From Flavobacteriaceae bacterium (GTDB taxonomy: Bacteria > Bacteroidota > Bacteroidia > Flavobacteriales > Flavobacteriaceae), in assembly GCA_028825365.1 (NCBI GenBank), contig JAPKAF010000008.1, positions 1 to 38,947 on the forward strand: a stretch of 38,947 nt of DNA, read 5' to 3'. Positions 28,606-38,832 of the stretch are shown piece by piece; positions within the stretch are counted from its first letter, which is position 1, and the number at the start of each line of letters is the position of its first letter. A program made the translations under genes and the position numbers. Below the pieces are notes generated by a model that searched no databases, was not told the DNA's origin, and saw only the letters and a list, made by a program, of their open reading frames with translations.

Positions 28606-29919
28606 ATGAAAATATATCAAAAAGGAGATAAAAAATTATTAAATGCTTGGGCGTTCTATGATTGGGCTAATTCAGTCTATCCACTTGTAATTTCAACTGC
28701 GGTTTTTCCAATATATTATGGCTTTATTACTGAGAGTAATAAATACATTGAATTTTTAGGTTATAATTTTAAAAATACTGCTTTAATTAGTTTTGTCACA
28801 GCCGTAGCTTTTATGCTTTTGGTTATAATTATACCAATATTGTCCGGTATTGCAGATTATACTGGTAAGCGTAAAGCTTTTATGAAGTTTTTCTGCTTTA
28901 TGGGTTCTATTTCTACTATTTCTTTATACTGGTTTGAAATTGACAACTTAACTCTTGGACTTGCTTATTACTTTTTTGCTATGATTGGTTTTTGGGGTAG
29001 TTTAGCTTTTTACAACTCTTATTTACCTGAAATAGCTTTTAAGAATCAACAAGATGCAATAAGCGCTAAAGGATATTCATTGGGTTATTTTGGAAGTGTA
29101 ATTCTATTAGTTTTTAACCTTTTAATGGTTAATTTCCCTGACTTTTTTGGAATTGTTTCAGATAATAATGTTCAGGCACCCATAATGGCTATGAAAATAT
29201 CTTTTGTAACTGTTGGTATTTGGTGGTTTGTGTTTAGTTTGTATACTTTTTATTATTTACCTAGCCACAATACAACCTCAAAATTTAATAGTAAGATTGT
29301 TTTCAATGGTTTTAAAGAACTTTATAAGGTATGGGAAGTAGTCAAATTACACTCTTATTTAAAAAGTTACCTGATAGCTTTTTTCGTGTATAGTATTGCT
29401 TTACAAACGGTTATTTTAGTTGCAATATATTTTGGAGAACAAGAAATTATATGGGCAGAAGGAGAAAAAACAGGCGGATTAATAATTAGTATTCTAATCA
29501 TTCAATTAATAGCTATAGTTGGGGCGCTAGTTAGTGCTAAGATTTCTGAAAAATATGGAAATATTTCAACTTTAATAATATTAAACTTGCTATGGGCAGT
29601 TTTATGTTTTTACGGATTTTTTATTGAGTCATCTAACGAATTTTATATAGCAGCTGGACTAGTTGGTTTAGTTATGGGTGGTATTCAGGCATTATCTAGA
29701 TCAACTTTTTCAAAGTTTCTTCCTAAAACAGATAGTACTACTTCTTTTTTTAGTTTTTACGATGTAACTCAAAAAGTTAGTATTGTTATTGGTATGTTTC
29801 TTTTTGGAGCAATTGATCAAATTACGGGAAGCATGAGAAATTCAATGTTGTTTTTCATGACTTTCTTTTTCATAGGAGCTTTCCTATTAATTAAATTAAA
29901 TAAAAAAATAAAAGCTTAG
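28606..29919 (+). CDS. MFS transporter (UMF1-like)
   Basis: LLNAWAFYDWANSVYPLVISTAVFPIYY, LSGIADYTGKRKAFM, GGIQALSRSTFSKFLP. Confidence 0.87.
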   Translation: MKIYQKGDKKLLNAWAFYDWANSVYPLVISTAVFPIYYGFITESNKYIEFLGYNFKNTALISFVTAVAFMLLVIIIPILSGIADYTGKRKAFMKFFCFMGSISTISLYWFEIDNLTLGLAYYFFAMIGFWGSLAFYNSYLPEIAFKNQQDAISAKGYSLGYFGSVILLVFNLLMVNFPDFFGIVSDNNVQAPIMAMKISFVTVGIWWFVFSLYTFYYLPSHNTTSKFNSKIVFNGFKELYKVWEVVKLHSYLKSYLIAFFVYSIALQTVILVAIYFGEQEIIWAEGEKTGGLIISILIIQLIAIVGALVSAKISEKYGNISTLIILNLLWAVLCFYGFFIESSNEFYIAAGLVGLVMGGIQALSRSTFSKFLPKTDSTTSFFSFYDVTQKVSIVIGMFLFGAIDQITGSMRNSMLFFMTFFFIGAFLLIKLNKKIKA

Positions 29920-29993
29920 TTCTTCTTGGCATAGATATTGAATTATATAGTTGAATTTGATACATAATTTTTTTGTTTTTCTCTGATATTTAG

Positions 29994-32489
29994 ATGTTTG
30001 GAAAATCAAAATCTTTTATTTTTTTTATAAAATACTATATGGCTAACAGAAACTTATTTAATATTGACAACTTGTCATTAATTGACGTTGATGAAAACTC
30101 TGAATTGATTCCTTTAATGACACCTGAAGACGAAAAAGAGATTAATAATGAAGTACTCCCTGACTCATTACCTATACTTCCTCTTAAAAACACCGTTTTA
30201 TTTCCTGGAGTTGTTATTCCAATTACTGCTGGTAGAGATAAATCTATTAAATTGATAAATGAAGCTAATAAAGGCGATAAACTTATTGGAGTTGTTTCTC
30301 AAATTGACAAAAATATTGAAGATCCTTATTTAAATGATATTTACAAAACTGGAACTGTAGCTAAGATTCTAAAAGTCTTAAAAATGCCTGATGGTAATAC
30401 TACAGTAATCATTCAAGGTAAAAAGAGATTTACTATTGACAAAATGATTTCTGAAGAACCTTATCTTAAAGCAATTATTGAAAGTGTTCCAGAAATCATT
30501 CCTGACTTAGCTGATTCTGAGTTTAAAGCTATAATAGAATCTATAAAAGAACTCGCGCTGCAAATCATAAAACATAGCCCGAACATTCCTTCTGAGGCTT
30601 CTTTCGCTATTAAGAATATTGAAAGCAATTCTTTTTTAGTAAATTTTGTTTCCTCTAACATGAATCTTAAGGTTTCTGAAAAACAGGACCTATTAGAGAT
30701 AAATGACCTTCAGGAAAGAGCATTAGAAACGCTTAAATTTATGAACATCGAATTTCAAAAATTAGAAATTAAAAATGATATTCAGTCAAAGGTTCAAAGT
30801 GATTTAAATCAACAGCAAAGAGAGTTTTTTCTTCATCAACAAATGAAAACAATTCAAGAAGAATTAGGTGGCGTAAATCATGATGGTGAAATTGATGAAA
30901 TGAAAGCTAGATCTAAAAAAATAAAATGGACTAAAGAAGTAAAAATTCATTTTGAGAAAGAGCTTTCTAAATTACAAAGAATGAACCCGCAAGTGTCAGA
31001 ATATTCTGTACAGCGAAATTATTTAGATCTAATATTAGATCTCCCATGGTCAAAATATAGTAAAGACTTGTTTGATTTAGTTAAAGCTCAAAAAATATTA
31101 GACAAGGATCACTTTGGTCTGGAAGATGTTAAAAAAAGAATTATTGAGCATCTTGCTGTTTTGAAACTTAGAAATGACATGAAATCTCCTATCCTTTGCT
31201 TATATGGACCTCCTGGTGTAGGTAAAACATCACTTGGAAAGTCGATAGCTAGGGCACTGGGTAGAAATTATGTTAGAATGTCATTAGGTGGGTTAAGAGA
31301 TGAAGCCGAAATTAGGGGGCATAGAAAAACTTATATAGGAGCCATGCCTGGAAGAGTTATTCAAAATATAAAAAAAGCTGGAACTTCTAACCCTGTCTTT
31401 GTTTTGGATGAGATTGATAAACTATCTAATTCAAACCAAGGAGACCCGTCGTCTGCGTTATTAGAAGTTTTAGATCCTGAGCAAAACTCGGAGTTTTATG
31501 ATAATTATTTGGAGCTAGGGTTTGATCTTTCAAAAGTGATGTTCATAGCTACATGTAATAATTTGTCTTCGATTCAGCCTGCATTATTGGATAGAATGGA
31601 AATTATTAATGTCAGCGGTTATACTACAGAAGATAAAGTACAGATTGGCAAGAAATTCTTATTACCTAAACAGCAATCTGAACATGGAGTAAAATCATCT
31701 GAAATTAAATTATCGAAAAATGTTATTGAAAAAATAGTTGATGGTTACACAAGAGAATCTGGAGTCAGAGGATTAGAAAAGCAAATAGCTAAAGTTGTAA
31801 GGTATGCTGCTAAGAATTTAGCGATGAATTTAGAATACAACTCTAATATCAAAGTAGATGATTTAAATGAAGTATTAGGTTCTTCTAAATTAGACAGAAG
31901 TGTTTATGAAAACAATAAAGTAGCAGGTGTAGTTACTGGCTTAGCTTGGACTAGGGTAGGTGGAGATATTTTGTTTATTGAATCCATTATATCTAAAGGG
32001 AAAGGCAAGTTATCTATTACAGGTAACTTAGGTAAAGTGATGAGCGAGTCAGCTACCATAGCTTTAGAATTTATTAAAGCGAATTCACATCATTTTAATA
32101 TCAACGAAGAAATTTTCAATAAATACAATGTTCATATTCATGTACCTGAGGGAGCTACTCCAAAAGATGGTCCAAGTGCAGGGATAACAATGTTAACATC
32201 TTTAGTCTCTTTATTTACTCAAAAAAGAGTCAATAAAAATCTTGCTATGACTGGCGAAATTACTCTTAGAGGTAAGGTTTTACCAGTAGGAGGTATTAAG
32301 GAAAAAATATTAGCTGCTAAAAGAGCTAAGATTACAGATATTATTTTATGTAAACAAAATGAAAGTGATGTAAATGAGGTAAAGGCAGACTATTTAAAAG
32401 GATTAAAATTTCATTATGTTACAGAAATGAAAGAAGTTATACAATTAGCCTTATCTAATCAGGATGTGCTTTATGCTAAGAAGTTATAA
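29994..32489 (+). CDS. lon: endopeptidase La (Lon protease)
   Basis: [53 protein letters not shown] catalytic Ser. Start may be the internal ATG at 30039 (MANRNLF...). Confidence 0.96.
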   Translation: MFGKSKSFIFFIKYYMANRNLFNIDNLSLIDVDENSELIPLMTPEDEKEINNEVLPDSLPILPLKNTVLFPGVVIPITAGRDKSIKLINEANKGDKLIGVVSQIDKNIEDPYLNDIYKTGTVAKILKVLKMPDGNTTVIIQGKKRFTIDKMISEEPYLKAIIESVPEIIPDLADSEFKAIIESIKELALQIIKHSPNIPSEASFAIKNIESNSFLVNFVSSNMNLKVSEKQDLLEINDLQERALETLKFMNIEFQKLEIKNDIQSKVQSDLNQQQREFFLHQQMKTIQEELGGVNHDGEIDEMKARSKKIKWTKEVKIHFEKELSKLQRMNPQVSEYSVQRNYLDLILDLPWSKYSKDLFDLVKAQKILDKDHFGLEDVKKRIIEHLAVLKLRNDMKSPILCLYGPPGVGKTSLGKSIARALGRNYVRMSLGGLRDEAEIRGHRKTYIGAMPGRVIQNIKKAGTSNPVFVLDEIDKLSNSNQGDPSSALLEVLDPEQNSEFYDNYLELGFDLSKVMFIATCNNLSSIQPALLDRMEIINVSGYTTEDKVQIGKKFLLPKQQSEHGVKSSEIKLSKNVIEKIVDGYTRESGVRGLEKQIAKVVRYAAKNLAMNLEYNSNIKVDDLNEVLGSSKLDRSVYENNKVAGVVTGLAWTRVGGDILFIESIISKGKGKLSITGNLGKVMSESATIALEFIKANSHHFNINEEIFNKYNVHIHVPEGATPKDGPSAGITMLTSLVSLFTQKRVNKNLAMTGEITLRGKVLPVGGIKEKILAAKRAKITDIILCKQNESDVNEVKADYLKGLKFHYVTEMKEVIQLALSNQDVLYAKKL

Positions 32490-32532
32490 TAAAATCTTTA
32501 TTTTTAAGTTCTATAAAATATGATTTGTCCTG

Positions 32533-33549
32533 ATGAAAAATTTATTTAAATTATTTTTTTTATTTTGTCTTTTTGATGCAAGTTCACAAGTTGCAGGTGA
32601 ATCCGTATACCAATTTTTAAATATCACTACATCTCCTAGACAGTTAGCTTTGGGTGGTAAAGAGATCACCCTTTTTGATTATGATGTTAATCAGCCTAGC
32701 GTTAACCCAGCATCTCTAAATGTTAGGATGAATAATAATTTTTCTATAAATTTTTCTAATTATTTTTCAGATATTAATTATGGTACTGCTGCTTATGCCT
32801 ATACATTTGACAATAGGGGTAATACAATACACTTCGGACTTTCTTATATAGACTATGGGAGTTTTTCTGGCTACGATGAGTTAGGTAATCAAACAAATGA
32901 TTTTACAGGTAAAGAGAGTGCTTTTTCTGTTGGCTATTCTACAAAAATTCAATATTTACCAATTTATATTGGTTCAAACATAAGACTTATTACATCCTCA
33001 TTAGAGCAATATAATTCAATTGGAATTTCTGCAGATTTAGGTTTTTTATATGTAAACGATGATATTGATTTAAATATAGGTTTGGTCATAAGAAATTTTG
33101 GCACTCAATTAAAGGCATACAATGATTTATATGAAAAGTTACCTTTAGAAATTAACATCGGAGTATCACAATTATTAGAAAACGCACCTCTAAGATGGTA
33201 TTTAACTTTTGAAAATCTCCAAAAATGGAATATTGGTCTTTCAAACCCTTCTAGGCTAACAACAGATTTAGATGGTGTTGTCACTGAGGAAAAAGTTACT
33301 TTTTTTAATAATGTATTTAGGCATATGATAATTGGTGCTGAGTTATTTCCAGAAAGCATATTTAATATTAGACTTGGATATAATTTTAGAAGAGGTGAGG
33401 AGCTAAAAATTATAGACCAATCGAATTTCTCAGGAGTTTCATTTGGTTTTGGTATTAAATTTAATAAATTACGAATAAATTATACTCATGCTAAATTTTC
33501 TAGTGCAGCTAATACAAGCTTCATTGGTTTGCAATTAAATTTAAATTAA
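32533..33549 (+). CDS. porQ: type IX secretion system protein PorQ
   Basis: Signal peptide, VYQFLNITTSPRQLALGGKEITLFDYDVNQPSVNPASLN, beta-barrel C-terminus; adjacent to cmk. Confidence 0.85.
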   Translation: MKNLFKLFFLFCLFDASSQVAGESVYQFLNITTSPRQLALGGKEITLFDYDVNQPSVNPASLNVRMNNNFSINFSNYFSDINYGTAAYAYTFDNRGNTIHFGLSYIDYGSFSGYDELGNQTNDFTGKESAFSVGYSTKIQYLPIYIGSNIRLITSSLEQYNSIGISADLGFLYVNDDIDLNIGLVIRNFGTQLKAYNDLYEKLPLEINIGVSQLLENAPLRWYLTFENLQKWNIGLSNPSRLTTDLDGVVTEEKVTFFNNVFRHMIIGAELFPESIFNIRLGYNFRRGEELKIIDQSNFSGVSFGFGIKFNKLRINYTHAKFSSAANTSFIGLQLNLN

Positions 33550-34241
33550 TGAAGAAAAATATTATAATTGCTATTGACGGATTTGCTTCAACAGGAAAAA
33601 GCACTTTAGCCAAACATTTAGCTAATTATTTAAATTATATTTATGTAGACTCTGGGTCCATGTATAGAGCAATAACTTATTATGCTTTAAAAAACAACTA
33701 CTTACCTTTCAATGAAGAAAATTTGAAAGAATTCTCAAAAATATTATTAGATGTTAAATTGAGTTTTGTATTCAATAAAAAACTCGGCTACTCTGAAATA
33801 TTTTTAAATAATAATAACATTGAAAAGGAAATAAGATCTATACTAGTATCTAATCATGTTAGCTCTGTTGCTACTGTTTCATTTATAAGAAAACATATGG
33901 TAAATCTTCAAAAAAAATTAAGTTTGGATAAAGGTGTTGTTATGGATGGGAGAGATATAGGTACTGTTGTTTTTCCAAATGCAGAATTGAAATTATTTTT
34001 AACAGCATCTGCAGAAGTTAGAGCTAAAAGAAGATATTCTGAGTATGTTAATGAAAATGTAGAAGTTGAATATGATGAAGTGCTAAATAACTTAAAGTCT
34101 AGAGATCTGGATGACTCAAAAAGAAAGGATTCTCCTTTAATAGTAGCTGATGATGCTCTGGAGATAGATAATTCATTTATGTCTATGGAAGATCAGCTTA
34201 TCTTTGTTAAAAGTATTTTAAAAGATAAATTCAATCTTTAA
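33549..34241 (+). CDS. cmk: (d)CMP kinase
   Basis: IAIDGFASTGKSTLAKHLA, YVDSGSMYRAITYYAL, MDGRDIGTVVFPNAELKLFLTA; 1-nt overlap with the porQ stop. Confidence 0.95.
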   Translation: MKKNIIIAIDGFASTGKSTLAKHLANYLNYIYVDSGSMYRAITYYALKNNYLPFNEENLKEFSKILLDVKLSFVFNKKLGYSEIFLNNNNIEKEIRSILVSNHVSSVATVSFIRKHMVNLQKKLSLDKGVVMDGRDIGTVVFPNAELKLFLTASAEVRAKRRYSEYVNENVEVEYDEVLNNLKSRDLDDSKRKDSPLIVADDALEIDNSFMSMEDQLIFVKSILKDKFNL

Positions 34242-34286
34242 GAATAATATTATTGTCATTATCATTTAATATGTTTATTTTCGCAC

Positions 34287-34320
34287 TCCTTTTGGTGATT
34301 TATTCGATATGACAAAGGGA
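34287..34320 (+). promoter_or_regulatory. putative hairpin in the cmk-rpsA intergenic leader
   Basis: TCCTTTTG (34287-34294) pairs with CAAAGGGA (34313-34320): 8 bp with one G-U, 18-nt loop, in a 159-nt intergenic region. Confidence 0.4.
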
Positions 34321-34400
34321 ATGAAAATATTTAATTAATCCTTCTAAAAGTTAATTACTTAATTCTATCGAAGACTTCTAGAATACAAATTTAATCAGAT

Positions 34401-36344
34401 ATGTCTGAAGAATTAAAAAAAGAAACTGTTGAAGAAGTTTCTAAACCAGTAGTAAATACTGAATCCATTGAGCAACCTGCTCAAGAGGAAAAAATTTCAA
34501 CTGAAGAATCAAAAAAAGAAATTGTTGAAGAAGTTTCTAAACCAGTAGTAAATACTGAATCTAAAGAGCAACCTGCTGCCGAAGAAGAAAATAAAATTTC
34601 TCCTGAAGAATTTTTAAAAGACTTTAATTGGCATAATTATGAAGAGGGTATTGATCCTATTGATGATGCTAAGCTTGTAGAGTTTGAAGGTTTAGTTAAG
34701 GAAAACTTTGTCGATACATTAACGGATGAAGTAGTTACAGGAATTGTTACTAATCTTAGTGATAGAGATGCCATAATTGATATCAATGCTAAATCGGAAG
34801 GAGTTATATCCTTAAATGAATTTAGATATAATCCTAACTTAAAAGTTGGTGATAAAGTTGAAGTATTAATCGATATTAGAGAAGATGCAACAGGACAATT
34901 AATACTTTCACACAGAAAAGCAAGAGTTATAATGGCTTGGGATCGTGTTAATAACGCTCACGATACTGGAGAGATTGTTAACGGATTTGTTAAGTGTAGA
35001 ACCAAAGGAGGAATGATTGTTGACGTCTTTGGAATTGAAGCTTTCTTACCTGGTTCACAAATTGATGTTAAGCCTATAAGAGATTATGATGTTTATGTAA
35101 ACAAAACAATGGAATTTAAGGTTGTAAAAATCAATCATGAATTTAAAAATGTTGTAGTTTCTCATAAAGCTCTTATTGAAGCTGATATAGAACTACAAAA
35201 GAAAGAAATAATCAAACAACTAGAAAAAGGTCAAGTCCTTGAGGGTACTGTTAAAAACATTACATCTTATGGTGTATTTATGGATCTTGGTGGAGTTGAT
35301 GGATTAATTCATATTACTGATTTATCTTGGTCAAGAATCAATCATCCAAGTGAAATTGTAGAGTTAGATGCTAAAATCAATGTTGTTATTTTAGATTTCG
35401 ATGAAGACAAGTCTAGAATACAATTAGGTCTTAAGCAACTTAGTAAGCATCCATGGGAAGCTTTATCAGAAGATGTTAAAGTTGGAGACAAAGTAAAAGG
35501 TAAAGTTGTTGTAATCGCTGATTATGGAGCATTTATTGAATTAGCTGAAGGAGTTGAAGGTTTAGTACATGTATCAGAAATGTCATGGTCTACTCATTTA
35601 AGATCTGCAGGTGACTTTGTTAAAGTTGGAGATGAAATTGACGCTGTTATAATTACTTTTGATAGAGAAGACAGAAAAATGTCTCTTGGTATTAAGCAAT
35701 TAACACAAGATCCTTGGACAGATATTACTTCTAAATACCCTGTTGGTTCTAAACAAACTGGAATAGTAAGAAACTTTACTAATTTTGGTGTTTTTGTTGA
35801 GTTAGAAGAAGGAATTGATGGTCTAATTTATATTTCTGACCTTTCTTGGACTAAAAAAATAAAGCATCCTAGTGAGTTTTGCGCTGTAGGAGATAAGATT
35901 GAAGTTGTTACTCTAGAACTTGATGTTGAGAGTAGAAAACTAAGTTTAGGTCACAAACAGACTTTAGATAACCCATGGGATAAGTATGAAAATGAGTTTA
36001 CATTAAATTCAACTCATACATTTGAAATCTTTGAAATTGTTGATAAAGGTGCTACCGTTAAGTTTAATGACGATATTACTGCTTTTGTTCCATCTAGATA
36101 TTTAGCTAAAGAAGATGGTTCTAAGTTAGTTAAAGGTGAGTCAGCTGAATTCAAAGTAATTGAGTTCAATAAAGATTCTAAACGTGTTGTTGCTTCTCAT
36201 ACATCTGTATTTAAAGATGTTGAAGCGGAGAACATAAAAGTTGCTAACAAGAAAAACAAAAAAGAGAAAATCGAATCCAAAACCACTTTAGGTGATGCAA
36301 ATTTACAGTTGCAAGAGCTGAAAGATAAAATGGACGGAAAATAA
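34401..36344 (+). CDS. rpsA: 30S ribosomal protein S1
   Basis: 647 aa with six recognisable S1-type repeats (e.g. GTVKNITSYGVFMDLGGVDGLIHITDLSW, GKVVVIADYGAFIELAEGVEGLVHVSEMSW). Confidence 0.96.
   Translation: MSEELKKETVEEVSKPVVNTESIEQPAQEEKISTEESKKEIVEEVSKPVVNTESKEQPAAEEENKISPEEFLKDFNWHNYEEGIDPIDDAKLVEFEGLVKENFVDTLTDEVVTGIVTNLSDRDAIIDINAKSEGVISLNEFRYNPNLKVGDKVEVLIDIREDATGQLILSHRKARVIMAWDRVNNAHDTGEIVNGFVKCRTKGGMIVDVFGIEAFLPGSQIDVKPIRDYDVYVNKTMEFKVVKINHEFKNVVVSHKALIEADIELQKKEIIKQLEKGQVLEGTVKNITSYGVFMDLGGVDGLIHITDLSWSRINHPSEIVELDAKINVVILDFDEDKSRIQLGLKQLSKHPWEALSEDVKVGDKVKGKVVVIADYGAFIELAEGVEGLVHVSEMSWSTHLRSAGDFVKVGDEIDAVIITFDREDRKMSLGIKQLTQDPWTDITSKYPVGSKQTGIVRNFTNFGVFVELEEGIDGLIYISDLSWTKKIKHPSEFCAVGDKIEVVTLELDVESRKLSLGHKQTLDNPWDKYENEFTLNSTHTFEIFEIVDKGATVKFNDDITAFVPSRYLAKEDGSKLVKGESAEFKVIEFNKDSKRVVASHTSVFKDVEAENIKVANKKNKKEKIESKTTLGDANLQLQELKDKMDGK
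34407..34577 (+). repeat. imperfect tandem duplication (period 96 nt) inside the rpsA 5' coding region
   Basis: 34407-34481 versus 34503-34577: 75-nt units differing at 5 positions by eye; encodes E(L/S)KKE(T/I)VEEVSKPVVNTES(I/K)EQPA twice. Confidence 0.9.
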
Positions 36345-36352
36345 TTTCTTAT

Positions 36353-36382
36353 AAAAGCCTTTCTTTTGAAAGGCTTTTTTTT
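36353..36382 (+). terminator. Rho-independent terminator downstream of rpsA
   Basis: AAAAGCCTTTC-TTTT-GAAAGGCTTTT followed by a T-tract. Confidence 0.88.
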
Positions 36383-36416
36383 TAACTTAATTCTATATTT
36401 ATAAAAATAGAAATTG

Positions 36417-36953
36417 ATGAGTAAAAATATCATACTTAATAAAAAGGAGATAGATATTATTCTACAACGACTTGCTTGTCAATTAATTGAAAATCACCAG
36501 GATTTTTCTAATACCATATTAATAGGTTTACAGCCTCGCGGCAAATTTTTACTAAATAGATTAGTAGAAATATTATCTACTACTTATAATATTTTAAATA
36601 TTAATCACGGCTTATTGGATATAACTTTTTATAGAGACGATTTTAGAAGAAATGAAAAAATTTTAGAAGCAAACTCTACTGATAATATTCAGGTAGAAGG
36701 TAAGAAAGTTGTATTTATAGATGACGTTTTATTTACAGGTAGAACTATAAGAGCTGCACTTACTGCTGTTGAAACTTTTGGTAGACCTAAAAATATCGAA
36801 TTACTGATACTAATAGATAGAAGGTTTAGTAGGCATTTACCAATTCAGCCTGATTACAGAGGTAGACAAATTGATGTTTATGATAATCAAAAAGTCAATG
36901 TTAGTTGGAGTGATGATAAAGAAGACGACTGTGTTTATATAATAAATAAATAA
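36417..36953 (+). CDS. pyrR: bifunctional pyr operon regulator / uracil phosphoribosyltransferase PyrR
   Basis: ILIGLQPRGKFLLNRL, DITFYRDDF, VVFIDDVLFTGRTIRAALTAV, LIDRRFSRHLPIQPDYRGR. Track start at 36414 gives MM; 36417 is the second Met. Confidence 0.94.
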   Translation: MSKNIILNKKEIDIILQRLACQLIENHQDFSNTILIGLQPRGKFLLNRLVEILSTTYNILNINHGLLDITFYRDDFRRNEKILEANSTDNIQVEGKKVVFIDDVLFTGRTIRAALTAVETFGRPKNIELLILIDRRFSRHLPIQPDYRGRQIDVYDNQKVNVSWSDDKEDDCVYIINK

Positions 36954-37888
36954 TGAACGAATTAAGTGTTAATCATTTATTAGGAATTAAGCATTTGAAT
37001 ATTAATGATATTAATCTAATATTCAAAACTGCAGATCATTTTAAAGAAGTAATAAACAGGTCTATAAAAAAAGTACCCTCACTAAGAGATATTACAATAG
37101 CAAATTTGTTTTTCGAAAACTCTACAAGAACTAAATTATCATTTGAATTAGCTGAGAAGAGATTGTCTGCTGATGTTATTAATTTTTCATCATCCCAATC
37201 TTCAGTAAAAAAAGGGGAAACACTTATAGATACAGTTAATAACATTCTATCTATGAAAGTGGATATGGTTGTTTTAAGGCATCCTAACCCTGGAGCTGCT
37301 ATATTACTTGCAAACAATGTAGATGCTACTATAATTAACGCAGGAGACGGTGCTAATGAGCACCCGACACAAGCGTTGTTAGACTCTTATTCAATTAAAG
37401 AAAAAATTGGTAATTTAAAAAATAGAAATATTTTAATAGTTGGTGATATTTCTCATAGTAGAGTTGCACTATCTAATATATATGCATTACAATTACAAGG
37501 AGCTAATGTTATGGTTTGTGGACCAAAAACACTTATACCTAAATACTTACACAAACTTGGAGTAAAAGTAGAATACGATTTTTTAAAGGCTCTTAAATGG
37601 TGTGACGTTGTTAATATGCTAAGGTTGCAAAATGAAAGAATGACTAATAGCTTTTTTCCTTCTGTTAGAGAATATGTTCAACAATATGGTTTAACATTAG
37701 ATATATTAAAATCTCTAGATAAAGAAATCTACGTTATGCATCCGGGTCCAATTAATAGAGGAGTAGAGATATCTAGTGATGTTGCAGATTCTAAAAACTC
37801 TATAATTTTAGATCAAGTAGAAAATGGTGTTGCAATAAGAATGGCCGTTATTTACTTATTAGCACAAAAAAAACCTCTCAAAAAATAA
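36953..37888 (+). CDS. pyrB: aspartate carbamoyltransferase catalytic subunit
   Basis: LFFENSTRTKLSFELAEKRL, VLRHPNPGAAILLA, NAGDGANEHPTQALLDSYSI, VMHPGPINRGVEISSDVADS. Confidence 0.96.
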   Translation: MNELSVNHLLGIKHLNINDINLIFKTADHFKEVINRSIKKVPSLRDITIANLFFENSTRTKLSFELAEKRLSADVINFSSSQSSVKKGETLIDTVNNILSMKVDMVVLRHPNPGAAILLANNVDATIINAGDGANEHPTQALLDSYSIKEKIGNLKNRNILIVGDISHSRVALSNIYALQLQGANVMVCGPKTLIPKYLHKLGVKVEYDFLKALKWCDVVNMLRLQNERMTNSFFPSVREYVQQYGLTLDILKSLDKEIYVMHPGPINRGVEISSDVADSKNSIILDQVENGVAIRMAVIYLLAQKKPLKK

Positions 37889-37891
37889 AAA

Positions 37892-38797
37892 TTGAAAATT
37901 ACAATTATTGGATGTTATAGTGCTATGCCTAAAGTAGGTAACAATCTGTCATCACAGGTTTTAGAAATTCAAAACGAAATATTTTTAATTGATTGCGGAG
38001 AAGGAACACAGCTTGGGTTAAGAAAAAATAAAATTAAGTTTTCTAGAATTAAATGTATTTTTATTTCCCACTTACATGGAGATCATTATTTTGGTTTAAT
38101 AGGGCTAATATCAACATTTTCACTACTTAACAGAACTGCAGATCTTCACATATATGGTCCATTGGGACTTAAAGATTTAATTCTTAATCAAATAAAAGCG
38201 TCTGGATCTTGGACAAAATATAGATTAATTTTTCATATTCTATCTTCAGATAAATCCGAAATAATTTTTATTAGTGAATATATTGAGGTGTCGACTATTC
38301 CTCTATCACACAGAATTTATACTAATGGTTTTTTATTTAAAGAAATTAATCTTCCTAGAAAAATTAATCCAGAAGCTCTTAAAGATTTTAATGTAAATGT
38401 TGCATATGCAAATAAACTAAAACAAGGTTTTAATGTTACTAACGATAATGGTGATTTAATAGAAAACAGTTTAGTTACTTTTAATGGACTTAATCCTAAA
38501 TCTTACGCATATTGTTCTGATACAGAATATGATGAATCTATAGTTAAGTTAATAACTGGATGTGATGCTATATATCATGAGTCAACTTTTTTGGAAAAAC
38601 ATCAATTATTAAGTAAAGCAACTAAACATTCTACCGCTAAACAGGCAGGTATGATTGCTAGATTATCTAATGTAAAATTATTAATTCTCGGACATTATTC
38701 CTCTAGATATGATAATATTGATGATTTTAAATTAGAAGCAGAAACTGAATTTAATCCAGTTATTTTGTCAGAAGACAGTAAAATAATTGAAATATAA
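37892..38797 (+). CDS. rnz: ribonuclease Z
   Basis: IIGCYSAMPKVGNNLSSQVLEI, LIDCGEGTQLGLRKNKIKFSRI, FISHLHGDHYFGLIGLI, ILGHYSSRY; TTG start. Confidence 0.94.
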   Translation: MKITIIGCYSAMPKVGNNLSSQVLEIQNEIFLIDCGEGTQLGLRKNKIKFSRIKCIFISHLHGDHYFGLIGLISTFSLLNRTADLHIYGPLGLKDLILNQIKASGSWTKYRLIFHILSSDKSEIIFISEYIEVSTIPLSHRIYTNGFLFKEINLPRKINPEALKDFNVNVAYANKLKQGFNVTNDNGDLIENSLVTFNGLNPKSYAYCSDTEYDESIVKLITGCDAIYHESTFLEKHQLLSKATKHSTAKQAGMIARLSNVKLLILGHYSSRYDNIDDFKLEAETEFNPVILSEDSKIIEI

Positions 38798-38832
38798 TTT
38801 ATTTATTAATTTTTAGTTATTAAATTTGAAAT

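Noticed and set aside
36197-36433. Minus-strand ORF spanning the rpsA end and terminator
   Set aside because: Antisense to rpsA and to a clear terminator hairpin; low-complexity Phe/Lys translation
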